From the NCBI GenBank assembly GCA_007258455.2, contig VDFB02358134.1, positions 214,381,565 to 214,445,564 of the forward strand: a DNA stretch of 64,000 nt. Reading direction: 5' to 3'. Shown one piece after another: positions 45,344 through 56,299 of the stretch. The notes beneath the pieces are model-generated. The model worked only from the letters and a program-made list of their open reading frames with translations. It did no database searches and was not told the origin of the DNA. Within the stretch, counting starts at the first letter, position 1. Each line of letters opens with the position of its first letter. Position numbers and translations under genes: made by a program. This DNA comes from Sequoia sempervirens (Eukaryota; Streptophyta; Pinopsida; Cupressales; Cupressaceae).

Positions 45344-46524
45344 ATGAATGAGAATCATAAGATATCCTTGAAATTACATGCTTCCAAGTATGTTTTCATG
45401 GATGGAGTACTACTATTATGCTTGGATGAATCTCAAGAAAAACATGTATTAAGAGAAATGCACGAAGGATTTTGTGGGGGACACTTTTCTTCCAAGACCA
45501 CTTCCCATAAGATCTTCAGGGCATGGTATTACTGGCCTAGGGTTTTTAACAACTCTTTCACCTATGTAAGAAGGTGTGAAGCCTGACATAAATTCTCTAG
45601 AAAATTGAACTATCAAGGAGCACTACCACTAAGACCAATGCAGGTTGAAGCTCCCTTTAACCAATGGGGGAATGAATTTATTGGGGAGATACAAGAAAAA
45701 TCCAGTAGAGGTGACAAATGGATATTAGTGGCAACTAATTACTTCAAAAAATGGGTGGAAGCTATTTCAACAAAACAAGCCACTAGCAAACTTGTATCAA
45801 TTTTTCTAATGAGGAATATTATTACAAGGTTTGGGACACCTATGCAGTTAATCACAAATAATGGTATGTGTTGTAGATCACAGGAGTTCAGGGAAATTCT
45901 ATGAAACATATGGTATTACAATTTCATATGCCTCACCCTATCATCCACAAGCTAATGGACATGTCGAATCAAGTAACAAGAATATTTTGAAGATTATTAA
46001 AAGGATGTTGGACAGAAACAAAAAGGCATGGGATTCTAAATTGAGAATGGCAGTATGGGAAGATAGAATCACTATGAAGAAATCAATTGGTAGGTCACCC
46101 TTTGAACTTGTGTATGGGGCACAAGCTAGAAAGCCTCTACAGAATCTTCTACCAACATACAAATTCATACTTCAAGAAGACCTAGGTTTCCCTAAGCCAA
46201 TGGAGGATAGAATAGAACAATTGGTAGAACTAGATGAAATCAAGAGTTTGGCCCAAGATAAAAATACAAAAATACAATCACAAATGAAGTATTTATTTGA
46301 CAAAAGAACCAAGGATAGAAAGTTTGAAGAAAATGATATGGTCCTACTGTGGAATGCAAGATTTCAAGATAAAGGGAAGCATGGGAAGTTTGAAGCTCTC
46401 TAGATAGGACCCTTTGTCAGCACCAGAAAAGGAGGTGAAGACTCCTATTACTTACAAAATATGTTGGGAGAATACCAAGAATTGCCAGTGCATGGACAAT
46501 TCCTAAAGTACTTCTTTTCTTAAA
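45344..46524 (+). pseudogene. Integrase of element B
   Basis: The HHCC region is at 45450-45600: MHEGFCGGHFSSKTTSHKIF, then YYWPRVF, then RRCEA followed by TGA, which removes a zinc-binding Cys. In the core, WGNEFIG has Glu where the first Asp is usual and LITNNG has Asn where the second Asp is usual; the Glu in NGHVESSNK is kept. A frameshift near 45895 moves the phase. The C-terminal part includes KSIGRSPFELVYGAQARKP and GPFV, and it ends at the TAA near 46521. It would insert the cDNA if intact; the catalytic changes mean this copy is dead. Confidence 0.8.
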
Positions 46525-46630
46525 TCAATTTTCCATGCACAATAGTTTAGGAGAAGGCCAAGAATTGCCAGTGCATGGAAAATTATTGAAATACTTCTTA
46601 AAATAATAATATTCCATGCACATTAGTTTT
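46460..46630 (+). repeat. Tandem duplication (about 85 bp) at the end of B pol
   Basis: The last codons of integrase and the sequence after them (GAATTGCCAGTGCATGG, then CTTCTT, TTCCATGCAC and TAGTTT) occur twice in tandem, the second copy starting near 46546. The second copy lies after the stop. Confidence 0.65.
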
Positions 46631-46733
46631 AGGTTTTTATTCCATTTTCACCCATCTGGTCACATTAATTTATGGTCTGCATCCCAGAGATCATTTTTTT
46701 ATCCTTGCAATGACCTCATGCTCACTCATCCCT
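46631..46733 (+). other. Short spacer before 3' LTR of B; no polypurine tract seen
   Basis: This is pyrimidine-rich sequence between pol and the 3' LTR. The purine run expected next to the LTR is absent. Confidence 0.4.
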
Positions 46734-48067
46734 AATTGGAGCCAAAAAATACACATTGGTTGTCCTACGCACCTCCATTTTCACTCATCCTCCCACATCC
46801 ACTATATGCTCCATCTCCATTTTATAGTAATTGACATTAATATTAAATTCCAAAATAAGGCTCTTGATCATTACAATAAAATGAAGTCCCTACATGAAAA
46901 AGTTCTCCTAGCAGCACATGGCATGTCACCATGACAATGCTATATCAGAGAGAGAATCACCATAGTCTCTTTGACACAAGTAGAAAGGGCTAATAAGAGA
47001 TGTAGATGAGACTCCCAAATTTCTAAGAGACATATTAAAATGTCTTCCTGCCAACCTAAAGAATGATATTATCTAAGAGACTTGGACATGTTGAGGAGAG
47101 AGTCTAACATGTCTCACCGACAAATCATATGAAGCATTCAACATTCAGGAAATAGAAAAACATCTCTCAGATATCGAGAGATCATAATAAAATAAATGAT
47201 AAGTCACTGGTATAATAGCATAGACGAATGGAAATATTGGAGAGACATCAAAATATTGAAGAGAGAAGCAAGGAAGTCTCTTCGACACTCAAGGAGAAAA
47301 ATATTTGCAGGACACAAAGACATCAAACATATACTGGATAAGGTCTCATCGACATCCTAACAATGATATGTTGAGGAGACAAAAATATCGAGAAGACATC
47401 ATCAAAATTTTCCCTGACATTCAGGCACAAGTTATCAGTGAGACTAAGGGATGTCGGAGAGAGGTGACCACGGGTCTCCCCAACATAAAAAGTCACATAG
47501 ATATCAATAGAAAATATTAGCACTAGGGGAAGAGATAAAGACATGTTGAGGAAACATAGGATTGTCAGCTAGAGAAATCCACCAGTCTCATCGACAAAAA
47601 GAGAACTATAAGGGAGAAAAATGAGAAGTAAATGTCTAAGAGACATTGCAATATTGATGAGAGAAACCCGAATGTCTCTTAGACATTTCTCAAAAGATGG
47701 ACAAGGATATCAAAGAGAGATATCGACGTGATTACAATCTCATTGAAAAAATATGAAATAATTGTTACCAAATTGATTTGATGGATTAATTAATCAAAGA
47801 GACAACTGCCATTAATAGACAAGTTGATAGGAAGGGTGGCACGATGCCATTTATGAACCAAAGCTGGCTCAAACATGCTAAAATTAGATAAATTCAGCCT
47901 TTGAGAAATAATAATTCACTACACTTTGTGGCTAAGCATCCAGAAGATGGAGTTGGAGAAAAGTAAGCAGCTCAAAATTCCCAGTGTTCACTCAAGTAAG
48001 TACACCTTGGCTCAGCTGAACGTAATTTTTTGAATATAGATTGAAGTAAAACACTATTAGGGTTAAA

Positions 48068-51000
48068 ATGGATAAATCCCTAGAGAAGACAAGAGAAAAG
48101 AGACAAAAAAATGAAATTAGATCTCTAAATCAAGACTTAATAGATTAGTGACCCAGGTCTGGGCCAAAAGCACAAAGAATAGCTTAGTTAAACCCATCAT
48201 GTGAGACCCTAGAGGACAAGCATAAGAATTCGGGAGATGTATGGACTCCACATAGAGGCTATTATTTTTTCATATATCCTTATAGGAAGAAGTACGAATA
48301 TAGCCCAGTATCAAACCCATGGAATTTGAATTTAGGGAAATTAGTAATGCCAAATGTTTTTGTGAACATAGAATTAATTAAATCATTGGAAAATAATTAT
48401 AATCCCAAAACAAGGGAAATTCATTTGCATGATGGGTCACAATTTATGATCATAACAAGGGATTATATTTGTATGGTTTTCCAATTGGAAACTTCTTTGA
48501 GAATGAAATTATGACTGAGAGAATTTTTGGAAGAGTATCACTCTATGGATATGAGCTACAAGAGGTGGAAGTTTCCTTTGCACAAACCCAAAGACCTAGG
48601 AAATCAACCCATGAGGTTTTCCAGTAATGAAAATCCCCCATTCTCTATAGAATTGTTTGAAGAATACTATCAGTACACGTACTATTCATTTGTCCAAGTA
48701 TTGGGAGTTGAGGCTCCTGTTAACATGACTATAGCTCCCATGGTTCTAGCTGTGGACATTCAAAGTCAATATGCCAGGCCCTATGACTATGCAAAGTATC
48801 TATTTGAGGCCATTAATAGCACTCTTAATGCTATTAAGAATAATAGTGAAGCTATCAATTTCAAGCACTATTCACTTCTTATGCATATGATACTATATGA
48901 GGGCTAGGTGATGGGGATATGGGGTGAATAATTGAGAGTAAAAGATCTAGATAGTGATGGTAATTCTAGACCAGTGCAAATGTGGACATCAGTCTAGGAT
49001 AGTAGATGTGGGAGATCCCACTACTTGTACTTTGAGGAGCATTTTGTCAAACCCTTGTATAAATTGCTTGGCCACAAATGTGACTATAATCTATCTGCAT
49101 AATCATAAAAGTTTCTTTGACCAAAGGAGAAAGGCCATGATGGAAAGATAAACCACAATTGGGGAGATTGGTACACATTTGTAGATTGTATTGTTATTAA
49201 AATCTATGGATTTGAGGCAGCACCATATTTACTACCTAAGATTGTGTCAGATAGAGTTGCTTATCTTGAGATTATAAGACAATTGTCTTATTTATCCTTT
49301 ATGCATCTGAAAAGGTATGGAAGGAAAACCTTCATGCCTTCTACTCTGTGCTTTGGTGATTTCACTATTATTGCTGATTCAGGATATGAACTAGTTGGAA
49401 GCAAGTTAAATTATTATGGATTGTCGGTTGGAAATAAGAGGAAGAATTTTGACCCTGAGCACTTTATATATGATGCCAAAATTTGTCAGAAACTGAAAGG
49501 ATATGAGCACGAGTTTGATGTTGATGTTGTTATTAGGAATTGTGAGGATAGTCAGGTGATCATGAGAGAAAATACATACAATATAATTGTTATGGCTGAG
49601 ACCTAGAGGTTGAACACTAATCCATACTATGTGGAAGCTTTTCATGAAATTCAAGACCCCATGGAAAGAGTTGAGAAATTGCTTCAACATGAGGGAGAAT
49701 TAATAAAAGATGTGCCTCTAGTGGCATTTGAGAAGAGAAGAAGTGTTGGTTCTATGAGGCAAGTAGAAAATATAACACCATTGGGCCACTTGTCACCATA
49801 GTCTACCCCAAAGGTAATATTCTTAGTTAATACCCTAATTACGGTTCAAGATGATGATGAATGGGAAGAAGAGGTCACACAGATCAATGCTCTTGTCATT
49901 CCCAAATATGAAATTCCACTAGAAATTAGTGTAATAGACTTTGAAGCTTTTGATGAGTTATCTGATTATGTGAGACAATGAGACAGTCAAGATTTCATTG
50001 CAGATAATGCCTTTGTCCAAACTCTTGAATTTAAAGCCTTCATTTATGAATATAAAGGGAAGGTGGTGAGGATAGGTTGAAGGAAATTGACCCTGAGAAG
50101 GAAGCATATTCTTTAAAATAACTTCAACATGAAATTGATAGAGAAATGAAAAACATGACTGCTAAAAGAGGAATAGCATTGTTGAAAGAAGTTGGGGTTA
50201 TGCTCCTTCCAAGATGGGACATCAACTTAGCCTTTCTATTTGATAGTTTTCCAAAGAAAAATAAAACCTTTCACTTGACAAATGAAGATGGCGAAAAAAT
50301 CTACACTGGATTAGGATTTAATCTTGATAATACTACTTTGCAGATATGGGAACTCTATCCACCAGGAAAAAAGCCTTCCCTATATGATCATGATCAGATT
50401 TTTGGACATCTTTTGTTGCAAAGAGTAGGAGAAAAATATCCCATGGAAACTACTGATTTGAATGTGAATGTGGCCAAATTCACAAAGTCTCAAATTCAAA
50501 AACTGGTAAGGGATAACAGGGGACTGAAAAAAGAGAATGAAAGGTTAAAATAGGAGCTAATAAGCTACAGGGATAGACTGGTTTCTTCTTCTTCAGGGCT
50601 CTATTATCCACTAATTGAACATGAGAGAAAAGTGCTAGAAGCAATGTTAGAAACTACATATTGGAAACACAAACATGAGAAAGTGTAGAAGGAACAAGAA
50701 GAGTTAAATGGAAATCTCAAAACCAATAGATTTGAAATGGCATTAGAAATAGTCTACATAAGATTCAAAGATATGAATAAGCATGCTAAACAAGTTTGGA
50801 ATATTCATGATAAAACATATGCAACATTATTGGAAAACACCAAATTGAGTGATAAAATGAAGTGGAGTTTCACATTATTGCAAAAAAGGAGGATAACTCT
50901 ACTATGCTACAAGAATAACTGGAACTCATGAAAGCTCATAAGGACTTCCACAACCTCCTAAAACTAGAGTTAAGTGACTTTAGTCAGCCACTTAGTATGG

Positions 51001-51340
51001 CCTTAACCAATTTCCTTGAGGAAACATAATTCAAAGATTAGGATACATGGAAGGATGAAATAACTAACTATTTACCAGTTGTTCTTGATGCAATCAATGA
51101 TGAAGATGAAGTGCTTAAAAGAACACATAAAAAAATAGGAAGAATCTTTGAGTTGGAGTATGCCATGACATATATTATACATAATGCAAAAACTCATTCC
51201 AAAAGTGGGTATATGGAGCATTTGTCGAAGATCAACTTGTTTATTGCATAGGTCAAGTAGGAGAGGAGCAATAGGGGTTAGGGTTTGATGGTTTTGGATA
51301 CACAGTCATGGTGCATGAGCCTTGAATAGGTCTTAGATGA
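48068..51340 (+). pseudogene. U3-encoded ORF of element B, 3' LTR copy
   Basis: The ATG at 48068 (MDKSLEKTREKRQ) aligns with 2518. This copy keeps one phase for about 2 kb, to near 50070, where a small indel moves it. The N-terminal region is better preserved, with VWTPHRGYYFFIYPYRKKY and WNLNLGKLVMPNVFVN; the first copy has TGA for that Trp. Further on are IHLHDGSQFMIITRDYIC, GHKCDYNL, YGFEAAPYLLP and KLNYYGLSVGNKRKNFDPE, then a charged, coiled-coil-like second half (from 50100). TAG stops at 48185, 48995, 49604 and 50551 match stops in the 5' LTR copy; others (for example 48905) are private. As the copy downstream of pol, this is the one that a genomic transcript would contain. Function is unknown. 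Confidence 0.65.
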
Positions 51341-51650
51341 CCACAAACACTTGTTGGAGATTAACAGACTATAGTGCATTCACCAAAAAACTTTTAATAT
51401 TTTCATGTTTATGCTAATTATGATTTAGTTATGAACAATGTGACTTTTTGTAAATGGGCCTAAAGCTTGTTGCTTCCCATACAAATAGGGAAACCAGGGT
51501 CCAATTTTGATATCATCATTATCATCATCACATTTCATTCCATTAGAGTAGGCATTATTAAGAAGATAGATTGCATAATTTTCCCATCCATACCATATTT
51601 CAAAGACTTGTTATAATGCTTATATTTTGAAGTAATACAATGGAGTATAC

Positions 51651-51660
51651 TATTTATAAA
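51651..51660 (+). promoter_or_regulatory. LTR TATA box of element B (3' LTR)
   Basis: TATTTATAAA aligns with TATATATAAA at 6111-6120. Confidence 0.45.
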
Positions 51661-52454
51661 TCATAATTCATTTGTAGTGTTCAATTACTGTCAATTTTCA
51701 TGCTCATTTATTACTTTGTTGTCTCCAAAGTGGTCTATTCAAGTTATTTAAATCTGCATGATTTATCAGAGCGCATTTTTTGTTACTATGTGAAAGAGTT
51801 GATTGGTTTCTAAGTTGAGAATTAAAATCCTTTCTAATAGTTTTCTTTAATTGGTCTCTACTCAGGGTTAATTTTTTTTAAAGAAGTTTTTTTTATTAGT
51901 TTCCATTAACTGAGGAATTAAAAATCCTTTCATACTTTCATAGTAACTTGAGGGAATATCACTGGGATTATTAAAAAATAACACTATAATAAACAATCTT
52001 GTACATTTGCACAAGGTGCAAACATCTCAAGTGCCCAATAATTCGAGTTAAGCAAAAACAATAGGATTACTTATCTTACAACTCTATATCCATTCCATAA
52101 TCACCACCCACTAATTCACTCCATTCACCCAATAGGAGTAGGCACTGGTCATACTTAGGATATTACATACAAAATACAATTCACAATCTTGAATTCTCAA
52201 ATACGTTCAATAAGAATTAGCTATCAAAGCTCTACATCTACTCCACCTTCATGTGCCATAGTGAGTAGATTTCCAATTTAGGAACCACATCCAATTTTAA
52301 ATCTATCTTATTTTTTAGGTATACCTTCCTAGGTCTGGAAGAGCTCAAAGAGTAGGTGGTAATTAGCTTTGTTTACCTCATTCATGGGCCAAAGCTGTAT
52401 TAAGAGATTTTCACCCTCTTATGGTTTAAAAACCTGCACTTTTGAGACCTAACA

Positions 52455-52459
52455 TGTCT
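52455..52459. repeat. Right target-site duplication of element B (decayed)
   Basis: TGTCT is the partner of CATCC at 1173-1177; they differ by three transitions. Confidence 0.5.
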
Positions 52460-55400
52460 TATGCTCTTTGACCCATTCGTGGTCTAGCTTTATTTCATGT
52501 AACACCCTCTCTAGGATGTCTCTCCTATGATCCAGGCCCATTTTCCATTTTTCTACTAGCCAGTGATCATATTTTACAAGGGCCAACTCCTTCTCCCATG
52601 TTTTTTTGGGCATCTTGAGAATGGTTTCGAGCTTAGGATAGGTAATCCTATATAGCTCAGTGAATGAGTGACATATATTTTTCGTGCCCTCTAGCTAATT
52701 CTGCACATCCCAAAATTTGTTGGTCATTCGAACAACATGGCCTATGCCCATGTCACCATTATATAGCACTCATTGGAACCAATCTACAGTAGCCTTGGTC
52801 CAATTCTTCATCTTCTTGATCTTGGAGAGTTCTTCTTGGGAGAGGAGTAGGGTGAAAAGGATGTAATTGGAGCTTCTTCCTCCAGAGATGTCCATTGTTG
52901 GATATAGGTGTTGAGATTCACCACATGTGCCTTCAGTTCCTCTTTAGAGGACTAGTCCTTGTTCATCTGTTGGATGATTATTTCCACTTATCCCTGGAGC
53001 TGATCAATTTTCCATTCCCTTGTCTTGGGGCCCAAGTCAATTATGGAAATTTTGTAGCTAACCCGCTCCTTTTTCTATCACTGGGGTGGCAATTTGCATG
53101 GTTCTTGATCCTGAAGCATCAACCATGATATGGGATCAAACTTTTGGCATCTTTTCTTTCTTAGTATTTGTTTGTGCTCTTGCCAAGATATCCCCAAGCC
53201 TAGTCTTTGGATCCACAAGAGCTGGGGTTTTCTTCTGTAATTTCTTCTCCAACCAATCAGGCATTTGAGTCTCCTCTCTTGGTGATTCATGATCACCTTC
53301 CTCTTTCTACTCATGTTGGGATAATCTCACTTCATGACCTGGGGCTTCTTGTTCAGTTCTTTCTTCTTCTTCATCCAAGTCTTCAATGTGCATGGTCTTT
53401 TACCTTTCTAACTTAGTGGGGGCCACTTTCTCTATAGTGACACCTTCTGTCTAAGGTTCTCTTTCTATTTCCTGTTTAACCTCCACGTGATGTTCTAACT
53501 CGGGACCCTTCTTAGGAGAATCTTATTTCTTTTTTTTCTTCTCTCTCTCCTTCTTTAGGCATTATCTCTTCTTCCTGAATAGGGCCTTTGTCTTTCCCAA
53601 CTAGTGGAGGCTCCTCAAATGTCTCCATATTGAATTTAGTGTCCTCTTTCTCTTCAGGAGGTTGCTTCTCTGATTCCACCTCCTCTCCTGTGTCCTTGAG
53701 CTATTGGGACAACTCCTCTTCAAGATATTGATCAGAGGTCTCTATTATGTACTTAGCATTGAGGGCTTTAGCATCCTCCTTTCAAGATTGTGAATTTTCC
53801 TCATCAATTGCCACCTCATATACATTTATGCTCAACTCGCCTTCTAGATATTCAAAATATTCTTCCTTGAAAGGGTCTTCAAGCTCCTCCATTATTCCTT
53901 TAGTGGCGTCCCTTTGTCTCTTCTCCATCTCTTCTGATATTTGAATAGTAGCCCCCATTTTGGGTGACTCTATGGGTGGTGGAGGAATGGGCACGCCAAG
54001 AATGATTTGGGATATCACTACTTGGACAATGGGGTTCATTATCACCCTAGAGATCTTGATAGGTATTCTTGGCATATACTTGGAAAATTCCTCAGGCAAG
54101 GTAAGAGAAGGCATGGTAGTTGTGGAAACTAAATATATTGCATTTGAAATAGTAGGTAATGGAGGGGGTAGTGAGGTAGACGACAATAGGGTTGTCGTGA
54201 CAGAAGAGGAGACTAATACCATAATTGGGGCCATTTGTGAGGTCGAAGAGAGATGAAAATAAATTTCCAACATAGGTGGAGAGTAAACACACAATGCATG
54301 AGATGCAAGGGGTAGTGGAGTAGTGATGACAATGGGAATGGTAGGAGTAGAGGTAGTAGGTGGTGATTGTGGTTGCTCGGCCTCTTCTTCTCCTTCATGT
54401 TGCAGATCCTCCATGATGGTTGGCATCTCTCTAAATTATCCTTACTTCTTTTCCTTTTTTGATGAGGATTTTCCTTTTGAGGCCTTTTGTGTATAGACTT
54501 TGTGTTTGGGTTGACGCTCAGACATATCCTTCCTCTTTCTTGATTTGGTCACTAGAGGGGATTTGGAAATTTCTCCTATTGGGGCAGTAGTTTCCCCGCT
54601 ATCTATTTCACTCTTGAGCTCATTTATGAGCTCTCTGTATGTCAACACGACACCCTGTAGCTTGAGCTAGGCTATTTGAGCACCCACCCACTGTTTGGTT
54701 CTATTCTTGATTGACCATGTTACAATGTCGAGGTCATTGACTTCTTCATCCCAATCAATTAGTGGCAACAAAAACTCAACCACAATATCAAATATTTCAT
54801 CCAGGATGGTGTCATCTTCCTCCATAATCTGGTCAGGTATCGGGAACAGGTTGATTGACTGCACAAACTAGGCTATCAATCACATGTAATGTCTCATTCT
54901 CACTTTGTAATCTTTGCAGTTGGCCCATAAATCTTCTATGTGAGGCAAGTGGGAATACTACTTTCTAAAAAACTTATTTAGTTTTCCATAGGGATCCATC
55001 ATGGGTTGGGCTGTGTAGTGGTCTAAACATTACTCCACTCTCTCCCTTTTAGAATATTCAACAAACTAGGTAGCAGGGATGGCATACATTCCTTCCTTGA
55101 AATTGAGGGGATATGGAATTGCTGCCTGGTACTTGTCACTTAGAAAAATGTGGAATTTTTGTAGCTATTAGGAGACTTCTAGTATAATCTTCTAGTTGTT
55201 TGGGTACCAGGGCAGCTTGTAAGGTCTTTCATAGAAGCCCTCCATTCTAATGTATGTGAACTTTGGGAACTGAATGAAGAGGAACCCGAACCTCTGAATG
55301 AATAGCAAAGCACTGTGTGAGACTCTTCTCTAAAAATCCCCTCCAAGAAGTTTGATAATATGCCCAATGAAGGCATCATTTACTCTTTGATATTCCCTCT

Positions 55401-56264
55401 CGAAATTCCTGCACTGCAATTGTGGGTAGCAGTCATATACCTTGATCTCCCTGCTTCCTAGATTTGGATTTCGTGCAAAAAAGAGGCTTTTGTTTGGGAA
55501 TGCCTCTGCTAGTAGGTATACTAGGTAGGAGGTCATGTAGAACTGCGACGTCTTCTTTACAGCCATAAACTATGCATGCATAGTGTTATTGATGATCTTG
55601 GTGCAACAAAACTTTGAATTTCCATGAATGATCTCTTTTTATGAAATAAAACATCCACTCTTAAAAGAAGGAAACACTAGGGAGGACCATTAATTTTCTT
55701 AGTAGAGTGACCAAATCATGGTAATCTTCATGGAAATCACTTCTAAAGAGCTCATGTGGTACCTTAGTGACACTTCCCCTCTTTTCTTTCAACCAATGTT
55801 GGTTGAATGTCAGGATATGGAAAGTCTCGCCTATGGACCAAGTAGACAGGTCTGCCAACACCCTAGCTTCATGATCTATCATTTTTCTATTACCATTGTG
55901 GTAGCACTCTCTACAAGCCATTACAAGTTTTAGGGCCACAAGCACAGGGGGGAAGCCGACTTCCTTCGCTAGGCCACTCTTTTAGATCTTCCATGCATTA
56001 TCAGTGATGGTATTGCTTGTGATTCTTTGTCTAAATTAATCTATGTCTACATGTCCCAGGTTGGTATCTGGTATTGAATCTCACATAGAGGTAACCTTGG
56101 AGGTGACTTCCACCCTGTGGAACTAATACTTCATCTGGTCTTTCTCCTCTTTTCCCCTTGGTGCTTTGGAAGCCTTCTTTCCCTTTTTTTTTTTCTTCTG
56201 TAGACTGCCCTGATGTGCCTGCAACAAATTCCATAAATCTTGCAAACAAAAATGCAGTAAGCAT
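52455..56264 (-). pseudogene. Main part of element A ORF, related to the B U3 ORF
   Basis: A long minus-strand coding region begins near 56264 and runs, with several frameshifts and stops, to the B insertion point. Blocks in order are a Lys-rich start, DHEARVLADLSTWSIGETFH (about 55870), FYMTSYLVYLLAEAFPNKS (about 55545) and FTYIRMEGFYERPYKLPWYP (55260-55201). Next come an acidic segment with IDWDEEVNDLDIVTW (about 54750), a Lys/Ser-rich linker (54540-54440), a Pro/Thr/Ser-rich stretch (54420-53990) and a charged C-terminal region with KKTWEKELALVKYDHWLVEK (about 52600). The block IRMEGFYERPYKLP and what follows matches IRIYGFEATPYLLP of the B U3 ORF. Its remainder is at 702-1177. Function is unknown. 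Confidence 0.6.
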
Positions 56265-56299
56265 ATCTATATAAAAAATAGAGGAGCATTAGTGGAATC

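Larger units (their letters stand above)
1178..52454 (+). mobile_element. Giant Ty3/gypsy retrotransposon B with 5.7-kb ORF-bearing LTRs
   Basis: Two direct repeats of about 5.7 kb (1178-6915 and 46734-52454) flank a gag-pol interior on the same strand. They are clearly alignable throughout. The first starts TGTTGG and the second ends CTAACA. A primer-binding-like site follows the first. Both outer ends abut the same interrupted minus-strand ORF. B's own sequence is about 18 kb; the rest of the 51-kb footprint is elements C, D and E inserted into its interior. Interior order is gag, protease, extra RNase H, RT, RNase H, integrase. I could not see a polypurine tract before the 3' LTR, and the protease active-site region is lost at the D junction. 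The extra archaeal-type RNase H suggests kinship with the Tat branch of Ty3/gypsy. Confidence 0.8.
46734..52454 (+). repeat. 3' LTR of element B
   Basis: It is about 5,720 bp and aligned along its full length with 1178-6915. It begins AATTGGAGCC, where the first copy has TGTTGGAGC, and ends CTAACA. The motif array (about 46960-47760), ORF (from 48068) and TATA box (51651) occupy the same relative positions. Confidence 0.8.

Noticed and set aside
53086..54256. Plus-strand ORFs in the 53-54 kb region
   Set aside because: They are shadows of the minus-strand A ORF, which has coherent block order and homology to the B U3 ORF.
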